A DNA stretch of 64,000 nt from VRUE01 sp963727465 (GCA_963727465.1 CAVSGL010000004.1:1-64000); one strand, 5' to 3'; shown: positions 51,246-60,027, counted from the first letter of the stretch. Notes: a model not told the origin generated them from the sequence alone. Translations and numbers: made by a program.

Positions 51246-52253
51246 ATGAGCAGTCAGAGCCCACGGCCGAGCCTCCCGGCCTTCCTTTTCGCCCTTCCTA
51301 TCGGCGCCTGTGTGGCCCTCGTCCTCGGCGCTGTCTGCATCGCGCTCGCTTTTGGCGGAAGCACTGAATGCGGCAGTGCCGCCAGCTCAGGCGGCGACGT
51401 GAAAGGCGTTCCGACCAGGCTCATACCGATCTACCAGCAGGCAGCGGCCAAGTACCACCTTGGCCCGAAAGGCCCGGCGATCCTCGCCGGGATCAATTCG
51501 GAGGAGACGGCATTTGGGACCAACCTCAACGTCTCCTCGGCTGGCGCGGTCGGCTGGATGCAGTTCATGCCGGAAACGTGGAGCGCCTACGGGGTCGATG
51601 CCAATGGGGACCGGAAAGCCGACCCCTACAGCCCCGAAGATGCGATCTTCGCCGCCGCGAACTACCTGCGGGCCGCTGGCGCTCCAGGCGACTGGCACAG
51701 CGCCGTCTTCGCCTACAACCGTGACGAGGGATATGTCCAGGACGTACTAGCCGACGCCCAGAAATGGGCGGCGATCGGCTCGATAGAAGGCGGCGGCGCA
51801 CTCTGCGAAGCGAACGCGCCAAACGAGCGCGTCGCACGCATGATCACGGAGGCAGATCGCCTCACCGCCCTTCGCCCCCACACGTCCTACGTGTGGGGTG
51901 GATCGCACGGCATTAGCCCGACCCCGCGAGACGGTCCCTTCGATTGCAGCTCCGCTGTTAGCCATCTTCTCCAAGTCGGCGGGACTGGCAACCCGACCAT
52001 GACGACCGTTGCCTTCCACGCCTGGGGAAAGCCGGGCGCCGGTCGCTGGGTCACAATCTTGGACAAGCCCTACGAACCGGAAGCGCATGTGATCCTGCGC
52101 TTCGAGCCCGGCGTCACCCCGCCCGAAAAACGCTATTGGGGCACGTCGGGATTCATCGAAGGCGGCGGACACGGGCCGGGATGGATTCCGGCGAGCACCT
52201 TCGATGCTGCCTATCTCTTGCGCTTTGAGGAACGTCACCCGCCGGGACTGTGA
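51246..52253 (+). CDS. Lytic transglycosylase with NlpC/P60-like domain (VirB1-like)
   Basis: Opens the cell wall for the mating channel (335 aa). A membrane anchor (FALPIGACVALVLGAVCIALAFGG), then a transglycosylase domain: AAKYHLGPKGPAILAGINSEETAFGTNLNVSSAGAVGWMQFMPETWSAYGVDANGDRKADPYSPEDAIFAAANYLRAAGAPGDWHSAVFAYN, with the catalytic Glu in INSEET. The C-terminal domain has YVWGGSHG and the active-site Cys in GPFDCSSAVSHLL, so it is probably an NlpC/P60-type amidase or peptidase. Two wall-cutting activities in one protein are common for conjugation systems of Gram-positive bacteria. Confidence 0.9.
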   Translation: MSSQSPRPSLPAFLFALPIGACVALVLGAVCIALAFGGSTECGSAASSGGDVKGVPTRLIPIYQQAAAKYHLGPKGPAILAGINSEETAFGTNLNVSSAGAVGWMQFMPETWSAYGVDANGDRKADPYSPEDAIFAAANYLRAAGAPGDWHSAVFAYNRDEGYVQDVLADAQKWAAIGSIEGGGALCEANAPNERVARMITEADRLTALRPHTSYVWGGSHGISPTPRDGPFDCSSAVSHLLQVGGTGNPTMTTVAFHAWGKPGAGRWVTILDKPYEPEAHVILRFEPGVTPPEKRYWGTSGFIEGGGHGPGWIPASTFDAAYLLRFEERHPPGL

Positions 52254-52268
52254 AGGAGAACGTCCGCG

Positions 52269-52517
52269 ATGCCAGCACGACCGTCCCGCAAGCCCCTCAA
52301 CGGCCCTCACATCGAGATTACGCCGACCCCCGAGCAGTACGACCAGCTCTGTCGTGACCTCAAAGCGCTGCGCCAGTCGGGCGCACCGACCAACACCACC
52401 GCCATCCTTGACGCCGTTCGTGCCGCCGCTGCCCGAGGTAAAATTCAGCGTACGACGACCACAAAACGGACGCGGGGAGCGCGCTCACGCTCCCCGGTCC
52501 CGCAACAGGAAGGATGA
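52269..52517 (+). CDS. Small basic protein upstream of the integrase
   Basis: 82 aa. The core HIEITPTPEQYDQLCRDLKALRQSGAPTNTTAILDAVRAAAARG resembles a ribbon-helix-helix or similar small DNA-binding fold (a strand followed by two helices with TNTTAILDAV). The tail is strongly basic. It ends 7 nt before the integrase start, so the two are co-expressed. A recombination directionality factor or integrase regulator is a reasonable guess; not proved. Confidence 0.6.
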   Translation: MPARPSRKPLNGPHIEITPTPEQYDQLCRDLKALRQSGAPTNTTAILDAVRAAAARGKIQRTTTTKRTRGARSRSPVPQQEG

Positions 52518-52524
52518 GTTCCTG

Positions 52525-54153
52525 ATGCAGCACGAAGATAGCGGTATGGACGGCGGCGCAGCGATCCTCTACGCAGCCAAGTCCACCAAAGACGAGAGGG
52601 GCAGCAACAAGACTCAGCTCGCCGATGGTCGGAGTTTCGCCGACTCGCACGGCATGACCGTCGTGGGCGAATACGCCGACGAGGACGCGAGCGCTTACCA
52701 CGGCAATCGCGGTCCCGAACTTGAGGCAGCCCTGGACCACGCCGAGCGAATCGGCGCTTGCATCATTGTCCAGCACAGTGACCGGCTAGCGCGCGGCGAC
52801 GGTGTTCAGGCGCGCCACCTTGTCCAACTCGTCCTCGACGCAAAGGCTCGCGGCATTCGCCTCCGCTCGAAGGAAGACGACAGCTCGCTTGAAAACGTCG
52901 TCATGGCGGCGGTCATGGGCGAGCGCAACACTGAGGACTCGCGCCGAAAGGGTGCCGCCGTCCGAGCTGGCATGGAGCGCAAGCGCCAGCGTGGCGAGTA
53001 CATCGGGTATTGCCCCTATGGCTATCGCTGGGAGCGAAACGAGGACGACGTTCGCGTGATCGTCCCTGATCCGACCCAGGCCGCGATCATCCGTCGCGTC
53101 TTCGCCGAATACCTCGCCGGTCGCTCCCAAAAGGCGATCAGTCGCGACCTCAACCGCGACAAAATCCCGAGCCATCGAGGCGGGCAATGGCACCCCGGCA
53201 CGGTTCGCGTGATCCTCGCTAGCCCTCTCTATGCAGGATGGATTCGCGACGGCGCCGACGGCGTACTTGAGGGCAACCACGAACCGATCATCGAGCGCGG
53301 AGATTGGGAAAAGGTCGCCGCGCTTCGCGAAGCTAAGGCCCGGACTCACGGACGCGGCCGACCTGTCGCCGGGCGGCACATCTTCCGCAAAGGATTCCTG
53401 CGCTGCGGCATCTGCGGCGGGTCGATGATCCCGCGCACCGTCCCAAATCGCGCGAGTCCGCCACGCGAAACCTACGAGTGCTATGGGCATTGGCGCGATG
53501 TGGAGACCTGTTCGATGATGCCCGTTCAACGGGCCGAGGTTGATAGCGCCGTGCTGGCCTACTTCGAGCAAGTAGGTCTAGACCTCAGCGCGACGCGCGA
53601 CCAGCTTCGGTCAGCCCTGAATCAGAAGCTCGATGAGGCCCGAGCGCTGCTGACAGGAGCAGAACGTGACGCAGCCTCCGCCGACCAACGTCTAGCCCGC
53701 GTGAAACGCGACTACACCAATGGCGATCTCACTGCGCCCGAATGGCGCGATTTGCGAGCGGAGCTTGAGCCCGAGGCTGCCGCCGCAGAGGCCGAGGTCG
53801 AGCGGCTTCGGGAAGCAGTCAAGGCCCACGAAGCCGACACCGCCCTTGACAAAGCCGAGGCCGAGGTCGCGGCGCTGCTAGACAGCATCCGCAGCGCCGT
53901 AACCGGCAACGTCAAGGACAACGCAGGCATCCAAGCCGTAAGCGCCACGTTGCTTCGCTTGTTCGATCACTTCACGTACCACGTCGGCATCCCGGCCAAC
54001 GCAAACGTCGAGCTGATCGACACGGACTCTTGGATCGAGCCCGCCATCGCATCCCGCGCGGTCGAGGGATACGACGAGCGAATGCGGCCCGTCCTCCCCC
54101 GCGAACCGCTTGGGAAAGCGCCAAACAATTACGTAGAAGGCTTCGCCAGGTAA
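52525..54153 (+). CDS. Large serine integrase
   Basis: Site-specific recombinase that inserts and excises the ICE (542 aa). Catalytic domain: AILYAAKSTKDERGS with the nucleophile Ser20, then IVQHSDRLARGDG and MGERNTEDSRRKGAAVRAGMERKRQRGEYIG. Recombinase domain: YCPYGYRWE, PDPTQAAIIRRVFAEYLAGRSQKAISRDLN and HPGTVRVILASPLYAGW. Zinc ribbon: RCGICGGSMIPRT...YECYGHWRDVETC. Then a long coiled coil. The stop codon is in chromosomal DNA beyond attR, so the last residues (GFAR) depend on the insertion site. ATG at 52525; an inner ATG at 52546 is possible. Confidence 0.95.
   Translation: MQHEDSGMDGGAAILYAAKSTKDERGSNKTQLADGRSFADSHGMTVVGEYADEDASAYHGNRGPELEAALDHAERIGACIIVQHSDRLARGDGVQARHLVQLVLDAKARGIRLRSKEDDSSLENVVMAAVMGERNTEDSRRKGAAVRAGMERKRQRGEYIGYCPYGYRWERNEDDVRVIVPDPTQAAIIRRVFAEYLAGRSQKAISRDLNRDKIPSHRGGQWHPGTVRVILASPLYAGWIRDGADGVLEGNHEPIIERGDWEKVAALREAKARTHGRGRPVAGRHIFRKGFLRCGICGGSMIPRTVPNRASPPRETYECYGHWRDVETCSMMPVQRAEVDSAVLAYFEQVGLDLSATRDQLRSALNQKLDEARALLTGAERDAASADQRLARVKRDYTNGDLTAPEWRDLRAELEPEAAAAEAEVERLREAVKAHEADTALDKAEAEVAALLDSIRSAVTGNVKDNAGIQAVSATLLRLFDHFTYHVGIPANANVELIDTDSWIEPAIASRAVEGYDERMRPVLPREPLGKAPNNYVEGFAR
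54120..54150. other. attR (right attachment site)
   Basis: Element arm GCCAAACAATT (54120-54130), spacer, core GGCTT (54139-54143), then chromosomal CGCCAGG. It lies within the last codons of the integrase gene and also within the receiver-domain frame on the other strand. Confidence 0.85.
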
Positions 54154-54488
54154 TCGTCGGCTCCGGACTCGAGCCCACGCACGCGCTCTTCGTCGCTGCC
54201 GCGGCCGCTGAGGACGATCACCGGCAGGCGCGGGTCGTAGCGGGAGACGATCCCGTCCGCCTCGCGAATCTCGCGCAGCACGTCCAGGCCGGAGGCGTCC
54301 GGCAGGGCGAGGTCGAGCAGCATCAGGTCGGGGTATTCGAAGCGGCAGATGCGCAGCGCGTCGGCGGCGCTGGGCGCCGGCAGCACGCGGTAACGGTCGG
54401 CCGTCAGCCTCTCGCAGAGCAGCTCCAGGGTCGGCGCGTCGTCCTCGCAGATGACGACGCTGGCGATCTCACGGCGCTGGGGAAGCAT
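54129..54488 (-). pseudogene. Receiver half of the split response regulator
   Basis: 119 aa. A nearly full receiver domain: SVVICEDDAPTLELL (acidic pocket), LMLLDLALPDASGLDVL with the phospho-acceptor Asp, VIVLSGRG and the switch Lys in GADDYLAKP. The last codons, PST and stop, come from the ICE. The rest of the gene, beginning KPYVYGELR, is at 30185-30553. The free receiver domain could still be made and accept phosphate from the kinase at 29460-30188, but it cannot bind DNA. Confidence 0.92.
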
Positions 54489-54560
54489 GCGCCGTCAAGG
54501 GCGCGGCGGCGCAAACTCTCCCCCCTGGACCCCGATCGGCGCCCGAAGACGCCGCTCTTT

Positions 54561-54575
54561 GGGCGAAAAGCGCCC
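54561..54575 (-). terminator. Weak terminator hairpin after ppdK
   Basis: GGGCG and CGCCC arms with a 5-nt centre, directly after the ppdK stop on the minus strand. Short and without a T-run, so low confidence. Confidence 0.35.
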
Positions 54576-54578
54576 GTC

Positions 54579-57212
54579 CTACAGCGCCGCCTGGGCGGCG
54601 GCGACGCGGGCGATCGGCACGCGGAAGGGCGAGCAGCTGACGTAGTCGAGGCCGGCGCGATGGAAGAAGGCGATGCTGTCGGGGTCGCCGCCGTGCTCGC
54701 CGCAGACCCCGAGCACGAGGTCGGCGCGGGCGCCGCGGCCGCGCTCGACCGCGGTCTCGACCAGCTGGCCGACGCCGTCGACGTCGATGCTCTCGAAGGG
54801 GCTGCGGGAGACGATCTTGCGCTCCAGGTACTCGCTGAGGAAGCGGCCCTCGGAGTCGTCGCGGGAGAAGCCGAGCGTCGTCTGCGTGAGGTCGTTGGTG
54901 CCGAAGCTGAAGAACTCGGCCCGCTCGGCGAGCCGGTCGGCGATCAGGCAGGCGCGGGGCAGCTCGATCATCGTCCCGACCTCGAAGCCCACCGGCTCGG
55001 CGCCGGCGGCCGCGGCCGTCTCCGCCGCGGTGCGCTCGACCAGCTCGCGCATCGCCGCCAGCTCGCCCTCGTAGTCGACCAGCGGGATCATGATCTCGAC
55101 CCGGGGCGCGGCGCCCTCGCGCTCGCGCAGCGCGATCGCGGCGCTGACGATCGCCCGCACCTGCATCTCGTAGACCTCCGGGAACTCGAGCCCGAGCCGG
55201 CAGCCGCGGGTGCCGAGCATCGGGTTGGTCTCCTCGAGCTGGCGCACGCGGTGCAGCTCGGCCTCCAGCCGCTCCGTCTCGCCGTCCCCCTCGGCTCCGG
55301 CGCGGCGCTCGAGCTCGACCACCAGGTCCTCGGCGCGGGGCAGGAACTCGTGCAGCGGCGGGTCGAGCAGCCTGATCGTCACCGGCAGGCCCCGCATCTC
55401 CTCGAACAGCCCCTCGAAGTCCGTCCGCTGTAGCGGCTCGAGCTCGGCCAGCGCGGCGCGGCGCTGCTGCTCGTCGGAAGCCATGATCATCCGCTGCATC
55501 AGCGCCTGGCGCTCGCCGAGGAACATGTGCTCGGTGCGGCAGAGGCCGACGCCCTGGGCGCCGAAGCGGCGCGCGGTCGCCGCGTCGGCGGGCCGGTCGG
55601 CGTTGGCGCGCACCTCCAGCCGGCGCAGCTCGTCGGCCCACTCGAGCACGGTGCGGAAGTAGTCGTCCACTTCGGCCTCGACCAGCGGCACGTCCTGAGC
55701 CGTGACCGCGCCGCTGCCGCCGTCGATCGCGATCTCGTCGCCTTCGCGCAGGACCCGTCCGTTGACGCTCACCTGGCACGCCTCGAGGTCGATCTCCAGC
55801 GCCGAGGCGCCGCAGACGCAGGGCCGCCCCATGCCGCGCGCGACCAGCGCCGCGTGCGAGGCCTTGCCGCCCTCGGAAGTGAGGATGCCGCGGGCGGCGT
55901 TGAAGCCGGCGACGTCGTCGGCCTCGGTGAACGGGCGGACGAGGATCGTCGCCTCGCCCTCCGCCGCCCGCTCGACCGCGCGCTCGGCGGTGAAGACGAC
56001 CGCCCCCTTCGCCGCCCCGGGCGAGGCGGGCACGCCGGTCGCCAGCGGCTCGAGCTCGAAGTCGGGGTCGAACGAGGGGTGCAGCAGCGCCTCCAGCTTC
56101 GTCGCGTCGAGCTTGGCCAGCGCCTCGGCGCGGCCGAGGATCCCTTCCTCGACCATGTCGACCGCGACCCGCACCGCGGCGTGCGGCGGGCGCTTGGCAT
56201 TGCGCGTCTGGAGCATGTAGAGGGTGCCTTCCTCGACCGTGAACTCGACGTCCTGCATGTCGCCGAAGTGGCGCTCCAGCGCCGCCACGATCTCGACCAG
56301 CTGCGCGTGGGCCGCGGGCAGGATCCGCGACATCTCGGTCAGGTCGGCCGTGTCGCGGGTGCCGGAGACGACGTCCTCTCCCTGCGCGTTGAGCAGGAAG
56401 TCGCCCGAGGGCCGCGGCTCGCCCGTGATCTCGTCGCGGCTGAAGGCGACGCCCGAGCCCGAGTCGTCGCCCCTGTTGCCGAAGACCATCTGCTGCACGT
56501 TGACCGCGGTGCCCCAGTCGTCGGGGATGCGGTTGAGCCGCCGGTACTCGATCGCCCGCGCCCCGTTCCAGGAGCCGAAGACGGCGGCCACCGACTCGAC
56601 CAGCTGGTCGCGCGGGCGCTGCGGGAACTCGCGCCCGGTCTGCTCGGCGAAGATCCGCTTGAAGTCGCCGACCAGGCGGCGCAGGTCGGCGGCGTCGAGC
56701 TCGGTGTCGAGCGCGGCGCCGCGCTCGGACTTGACCGCGCGGATCGCCTGCTCGAACAGCATCCCGTCGATCCCGGCGACGACGTTGCCGAACATCTGCA
56801 CGAAGCGCCGGTAGGAGTCCCAGGCGAAGCGCTCGTTTGCGGTGCGCTCGGCCAGGCCGCCGACCGCCTCGTCGCCGAGGCCGAGGTTGAGCACGGTGTC
56901 CATCATCCCCGGCATCGATTCGCGCGCGCCGGAGCGGACCGAGACGAGCAGCGGGTCCTCGGGGTCGCCGAGGCGCTTGCCGGCCTCGTCCTCGAGCTCG
57001 CCCAGCGCCGCGCCGAGCTGCTGCTCGAGGCCCTCGGGCATCTGCCCGCCGGCGGCGAGGAAGGCGACGCAGGCCTCGGTGGTCACCGTGAAGCCGGCGG
57101 GGACGACGATCGGCGGCCCCAGCCGCGCCATCTCGGCCAGGTTGGCGCCCTTGCCGCCGAGCAGCTCGCGCATCTCGCGCGAGCCCTCGCTGAACTTGCA
57201 GACGTACTTCAT
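54579..57212 (-). CDS. ppdK: Pyruvate, phosphate dikinase
   Basis: Interconverts pyruvate, ATP and phosphate with phosphoenolpyruvate, AMP and diphosphate (877 aa, normal). N-terminal KYVCKFSEGSREMRELLGGKGANLAEMARLG, NERFAWDSYRRFVQMFG, phospho-His domain GILTSEGGKASHAALVARGMGRPCVCG with the catalytic His, and the PEP/pyruvate barrel: GLCRTEHMF, LLDPPLHEFLP, NPMLGTRGCRLG, IMIPLVDYEGEL and the end GVCGEHGGDPDSIAFFHRAGLDYVSCSPFRVPIARVAAAQAAL with the catalytic Cys. The start at 57212 overlaps the upstream glycosyltransferase gene by 4 nt; the frame is open further upstream, which is only its shadow. Confidence 0.97.
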   Translation of the reverse strand: MKYVCKFSEGSREMRELLGGKGANLAEMARLGPPIVVPAGFTVTTEACVAFLAAGGQMPEGLEQQLGAALGELEDEAGKRLGDPEDPLLVSVRSGARESMPGMMDTVLNLGLGDEAVGGLAERTANERFAWDSYRRFVQMFGNVVAGIDGMLFEQAIRAVKSERGAALDTELDAADLRRLVGDFKRIFAEQTGREFPQRPRDQLVESVAAVFGSWNGARAIEYRRLNRIPDDWGTAVNVQQMVFGNRGDDSGSGVAFSRDEITGEPRPSGDFLLNAQGEDVVSGTRDTADLTEMSRILPAAHAQLVEIVAALERHFGDMQDVEFTVEEGTLYMLQTRNAKRPPHAAVRVAVDMVEEGILGRAEALAKLDATKLEALLHPSFDPDFELEPLATGVPASPGAAKGAVVFTAERAVERAAEGEATILVRPFTEADDVAGFNAARGILTSEGGKASHAALVARGMGRPCVCGASALEIDLEACQVSVNGRVLREGDEIAIDGGSGAVTAQDVPLVEAEVDDYFRTVLEWADELRRLEVRANADRPADAATARRFGAQGVGLCRTEHMFLGERQALMQRMIMASDEQQRRAALAELEPLQRTDFEGLFEEMRGLPVTIRLLDPPLHEFLPRAEDLVVELERRAGAEGDGETERLEAELHRVRQLEETNPMLGTRGCRLGLEFPEVYEMQVRAIVSAAIALREREGAAPRVEIMIPLVDYEGELAAMRELVERTAAETAAAAGAEPVGFEVGTMIELPRACLIADRLAERAEFFSFGTNDLTQTTLGFSRDDSEGRFLSEYLERKIVSRSPFESIDVDGVGQLVETAVERGRGARADLVLGVCGEHGGDPDSIAFFHRAGLDYVSCSPFRVPIARVAAAQAAL

Positions 57213-58639
57213 CCCAGCAGGCGCTCCAGCAGTTCCACGTACTGGAGAGTGTGGCGGTTCTCGAGGAAATTGTCGCGGACGCTCTCGCGGGCCGCCCGGC
57301 CGATCGCCTCGGCGTGCTCGGGCGCCTCCAGCAGGTTCGCGACCGCGGCGGCGAAGGCCGTCTGGTCGAGTGGGTTCTTGAGCAGCACGCCGGTCACCCC
57401 GTCCTCGATCTGATCCTCGATTCCGCCCGTGTCGGTGGCGACCACCGGCCGCCCCTTCCACATCGCCTCGGTCACGGTCAGGCCGAAGCCCTCCTTGAGG
57501 CTCTTCTGCACGACGATCGTCGCCTGGCGCTGAAGCGCGTTGACGATCGCCGCGTTCTCGTCGAGGTCGTCCATCGGCAGGCAGGCGAGCAGGATGCGCG
57601 AGCGGATCCCCTCCGGCAGCCGGTGCCACTCCTCCGCCACTTCCGTCAGCACCCCGGCGCCCTCGGGATCGTCGCTGACGGAGCCGAGGCTCGGTCCGGC
57701 GAGGACGAGATGCGCGCCGTGGCCGTCGGTCTCGATCTCGGCGAAGCCGCGCATCACCCCGACCGGGTCCTTCAGCCGGTCCCAGCGCGATACCTGGACG
57801 ACGAGCGGCACGTCGGGACTGGGGAGCGCGCCCCCGGCGATCACCTCGCAGTGCCGCTCGACCCGGCCCTCGCTCTCGTCGGGCAGCTCGAAGGTCGGCT
57901 CGGCGCCGTCGTCGCCGTCGGGCGCCAGCAGCCCGGTCTGGCGCAGGATCGCCCGCACCTGGGCCGGCGCCATGTCCTGGTTCTTCGGCGAGGCGGCGTC
58001 GATCGAGGGCGGCACGATCGCCGTCGTCATCCCCTCGCAGATCTCCGGCACGAAGGCCTCGCGCGAGAAGACGGCGGCGTCGGCCTCGGTGACGTAGGGC
58101 TCGAGCAGGTCCCAGCCCGCGGCGGTCAGCTCGTTGCGCTCGTCGGCGCCGATGTGGCAGCGCCAGATCACGGTGCGGCCGCCGCCGGCGGCGATGTGCG
58201 GGATCAACCCGGCCGGCTGCGGGTCGTGGACGAAGACGACGTCCTGCGGGCCGATCTGGGCGAGCACGCTCTCGGCGTTGTCGCGGCTGACCCGCTCGAA
58301 GACCTCGCGCTCCTCGGCGCCCAGCGGCCCACCGTCGCCGAGCTCGCCGTGCAGGTAGTTGTGCAGGCGCTTGGTCAGCGTGAAGAACTCCGGCGTGCCG
58401 CCGATCGTCAGCCAGCGCATGCCGATCCCCAGCCCCCGGGCCAGGCCGACCCAGGACCAGAGCATCTCCGCCACGCCGCCGCCGGCCGCGGTCGAGTTGA
58501 CGTTCCAGACCGTGCGCCCCTCGAGCAGCTGGCCGGCGCGCGCGAGCCCCGCTTCGAGGCGCTGCCAGGCCTGGGCGTCGATCACGCCCCTCAGCCGCTC
58601 CAGTGAGAGCGGCGGAACCTGTACCTCTTTTGCGGTCAT
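57209..58639 (-). CDS. Trehalose synthase-like glycosyltransferase (GT4, TreT type)
   Basis: Probably forms trehalose from a nucleotide-glucose and glucose (476 aa). Seen: GRTVWNVNSTAAGGGVAEMLWSWVGLARGLGI with the donor-loop glycines, LHNYLHG, VVFVHDPQPAGLIP, IWRCHIGADERN, VPPSIDAASPKNQDM, VQVSRWDRLKDPVGV and the GT4 signature QKSLKEGFGLTVTEAMWKGRPVVATDTGGIEDQI. This combination is typical of TreT proteins. ATG at 58639 follows the DUF192 gene by one base; the frame is open to 58699. It is coupled to ppdK, hinting at joint carbon-storage or stress control. Confidence 0.88.
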   Translation of the reverse strand: MTAKEVQVPPLSLERLRGVIDAQAWQRLEAGLARAGQLLEGRTVWNVNSTAAGGGVAEMLWSWVGLARGLGIGMRWLTIGGTPEFFTLTKRLHNYLHGELGDGGPLGAEEREVFERVSRDNAESVLAQIGPQDVVFVHDPQPAGLIPHIAAGGGRTVIWRCHIGADERNELTAAGWDLLEPYVTEADAAVFSREAFVPEICEGMTTAIVPPSIDAASPKNQDMAPAQVRAILRQTGLLAPDGDDGAEPTFELPDESEGRVERHCEVIAGGALPSPDVPLVVQVSRWDRLKDPVGVMRGFAEIETDGHGAHLVLAGPSLGSVSDDPEGAGVLTEVAEEWHRLPEGIRSRILLACLPMDDLDENAAIVNALQRQATIVVQKSLKEGFGLTVTEAMWKGRPVVATDTGGIEDQIEDGVTGVLLKNPLDQTAFAAAVANLLEAPEHAEAIGRAARESVRDNFLENRHTLQYVELLERLLG

Positions 58640-58640
58640 C

Positions 58641-58976
58641 TCAACGGGCGGGCCTCCCAACCCGCGGCGACCCGTCTCCCGCGGTGGAGGGTATCTCAAG
58701 AACGGCGCCGGCCCCGCGATGTGAGGCGAAACGTCTCGGCAACACGGCGCGGCGGAACGAGCGGGGACGGCCGTCGGGATCGAGGAAAACGAGGTCGAGC
58801 GGGAAGCGCATGCCGAAGGTGTGGACGCTCGCGCAGCCCGGGATCAGCAGCCCCGGCCCGGCCTCGTCGCGGTCGAGACGGGCAAGGCCGAGCAGGCGGG
58901 CGCGGGGTCCCGTGGCGACCGGGACCTCGCGGCCGAGCACGGTCGCGGTGGGGAGATCGCGGAAGCGCCGGCTCAC
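58641..58976 (-). CDS. DUF192 family protein
   Basis: 111 aa. VATGPRARLLGLARLDRDEAGPGLLIPGCASVHTFGMRFPLDLVFLDPDGRPRSFRRAVLPRRFASHRGAGAVLEIPS contains the family marks: a strand near CASVHTFGM, MRFPLDLVFLD and a late strand GAVLEI. Role unknown; members are small beta-rich proteins, often exported, but no signal peptide is seen here. GTG start at 58976. Its stop lies one base before the glycosyltransferase ATG. Confidence 0.85.
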   Translation of the reverse strand: MSRRFRDLPTATVLGREVPVATGPRARLLGLARLDRDEAGPGLLIPGCASVHTFGMRFPLDLVFLDPDGRPRSFRRAVLPRRFASHRGAGAVLEIPSTAGDGSPRVGRPAR

Positions 58977-59024
58977 CCCCTCTCAAGGGGCGCAAGCGCC
59001 AAATCCCTCCCCACCCCACCCGAC

Positions 59025-59069
59025 CGCGGTAGAGGTTTTCTTCGCTATCCGGTCAAAACCTCGACCGCG
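59025..59069. repeat. 45-bp palindromic element, copy E
   Basis: CGCGGTAGAG at one end and CTCGACCGCG at the other, with CGCTATCCGG in the centre. Lies in the divergent gap, 7 nt before the -10 box of the PfkB-type gene. Confidence 0.9.
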
Positions 59070-59076
59070 TTGGGAA

Positions 59077-59082
59077 TAGCCT
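59077..59082 (+). promoter_or_regulatory. TANNNT -10 box for leaderless PfkB-type kinase transcript
   Basis: TAGCCT with an 8-nt gap before the ATG at 59091. Confidence 0.5.
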
Positions 59083-59090
59083 TGGGGCCC

Positions 59091-60014
59091 ATGCCCGGCA
59101 AGGTGGCGATCTTTGGCCCGCACCCGATGCTCTCGATCACGATCGAGTCGCTGACCGCCGACGGCGGCGACGACATCCACGTCCACGCCGCCAGCCAGGG
59201 TGTCTGGGTGGCCCGGATGGCGGCCGAGCTCGGCGCCGAGGCAACCCTCTGCGGCTTCATCGGCGGCGAGACCGGGACCGTGCTGCGGCCGCTGCTGACC
59301 CAGCACCCGGTCGAGCTGCGGCTGATCGAGACCGGCGCCGCCAGCGGCGCCTACATCCACGACCGCCGCAGCGGCGAGCGCGTGCCGGTCGCCCAGAGCG
59401 CCAGCCTGCCGCCGTCCCGGCACGAGATCGACAGCCTCTTCTCGGCCACCTGCGCGGCGGCGCTCGACGCCGACGTGCTGGCGCTCTGCGGCCCCTACCC
59501 GGGCGAGGCGCTGCCGCTGGAGATCTACGGCAACCTGGTCGCCGACGTGCGCGGCAACGGCACGCCGGTGATCGCCGACCTCTCCTCGCCGCGGCTCGAC
59601 AGCGCCCTGGAGGGCGAGCCCGACCTGGTCAAGATCAACGACTGGGAGCTCGCCGGCTACGTCTCCGGACCGGTCGACACCGAGGCGCGGATGCGGGCGG
59701 CGATCGAGCGGCTGCTGGCGGCGGGCGCCGGCGCGGCGATCGTCACCAGGGCCGAGCAGCCGGCGATGGTCGTGCGCGGCGGCGAGGCCTGGGAGCTGGC
59801 GCCGCCGCGCTTCGAACGCGGCGCCCGCGAGGGCTGCGGCGACTCGATGATGGGCGGGCTCGCGGCGGCGATGGCGGCCGGAATGAGCTGGGAGCAGACG
59901 CTGAAGATCGGCGCCGCCGCCGGCGCCGCCAACTTCCTCCGCCACGGCCTCGGCAGCGCCGACCACGGCGTGGTCGAGGACCTCGCCCGCCGCGTCGAGC
60001 TGCGCCCGCTCTGA
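59091..60014 (+). CDS. PfkB-family carbohydrate kinase (1-phosphofructokinase-like)
   Basis: 307 aa. N-terminal VAIFGPHPMLSITIESLTADGGDDIHVHAASQGVWVARMAAELGAEATLCGFIGGETG is the sugar-binding start of the family; LVKINDWELAGYV and the late signature GAREGCGDSMMGGLAAAM with the catalytic Asp in GCGDSM follow. The pattern fits phosphofructo- or tagatose-type kinases more than ribokinase, and the exact sugar is unknown. It converges on the ABC exporter genes with 13 nt between stops. Confidence 0.85.
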   Translation: MPGKVAIFGPHPMLSITIESLTADGGDDIHVHAASQGVWVARMAAELGAEATLCGFIGGETGTVLRPLLTQHPVELRLIETGAASGAYIHDRRSGERVPVAQSASLPPSRHEIDSLFSATCAAALDADVLALCGPYPGEALPLEIYGNLVADVRGNGTPVIADLSSPRLDSALEGEPDLVKINDWELAGYVSGPVDTEARMRAAIERLLAAGAGAAIVTRAEQPAMVVRGGEAWELAPPRFERGAREGCGDSMMGGLAAAMAAGMSWEQTLKIGAAAGAANFLRHGLGSADHGVVEDLARRVELRPL

Positions 60015-60027
60015 GACGTGCGAGCGA

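Larger units (their letters stand above)
30553..54143 (+). mobile_element. Integrated conjugative element, about 23.6 kb
   Basis: Bounded by GGCTT cores at 30549-30553 and 54139-54143. Next to them, inside the element, are inverted arms AATTGTTTGGC (30565-30575) and GCCAAACAATT (54120-54130). The integrase gene lies at the right end; relaxase, coupling protein, VirB4-like ATPase, VirB6-like channel, pilin-like subunit and lytic transglycosylase genes are all present and look intact. The element splits a response-regulator gene instead of using a tRNA gene. No antibiotic or metal resistance genes are seen. Type: T4SS ICE of actinobacteria, MobF relaxase. Confidence 0.93.

Noticed and set aside
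30549..54143. tRNA gene as integration target of the ICE
   Set aside because: No tRNA-like sequence at either end; the two ends rejoin into a response-regulator gene.
55527..57413. 628-codon plus-strand frame opposite ppdK
   Set aside because: Shadow frame caused by high GC at third positions; ppdK motifs are complete on the minus strand.
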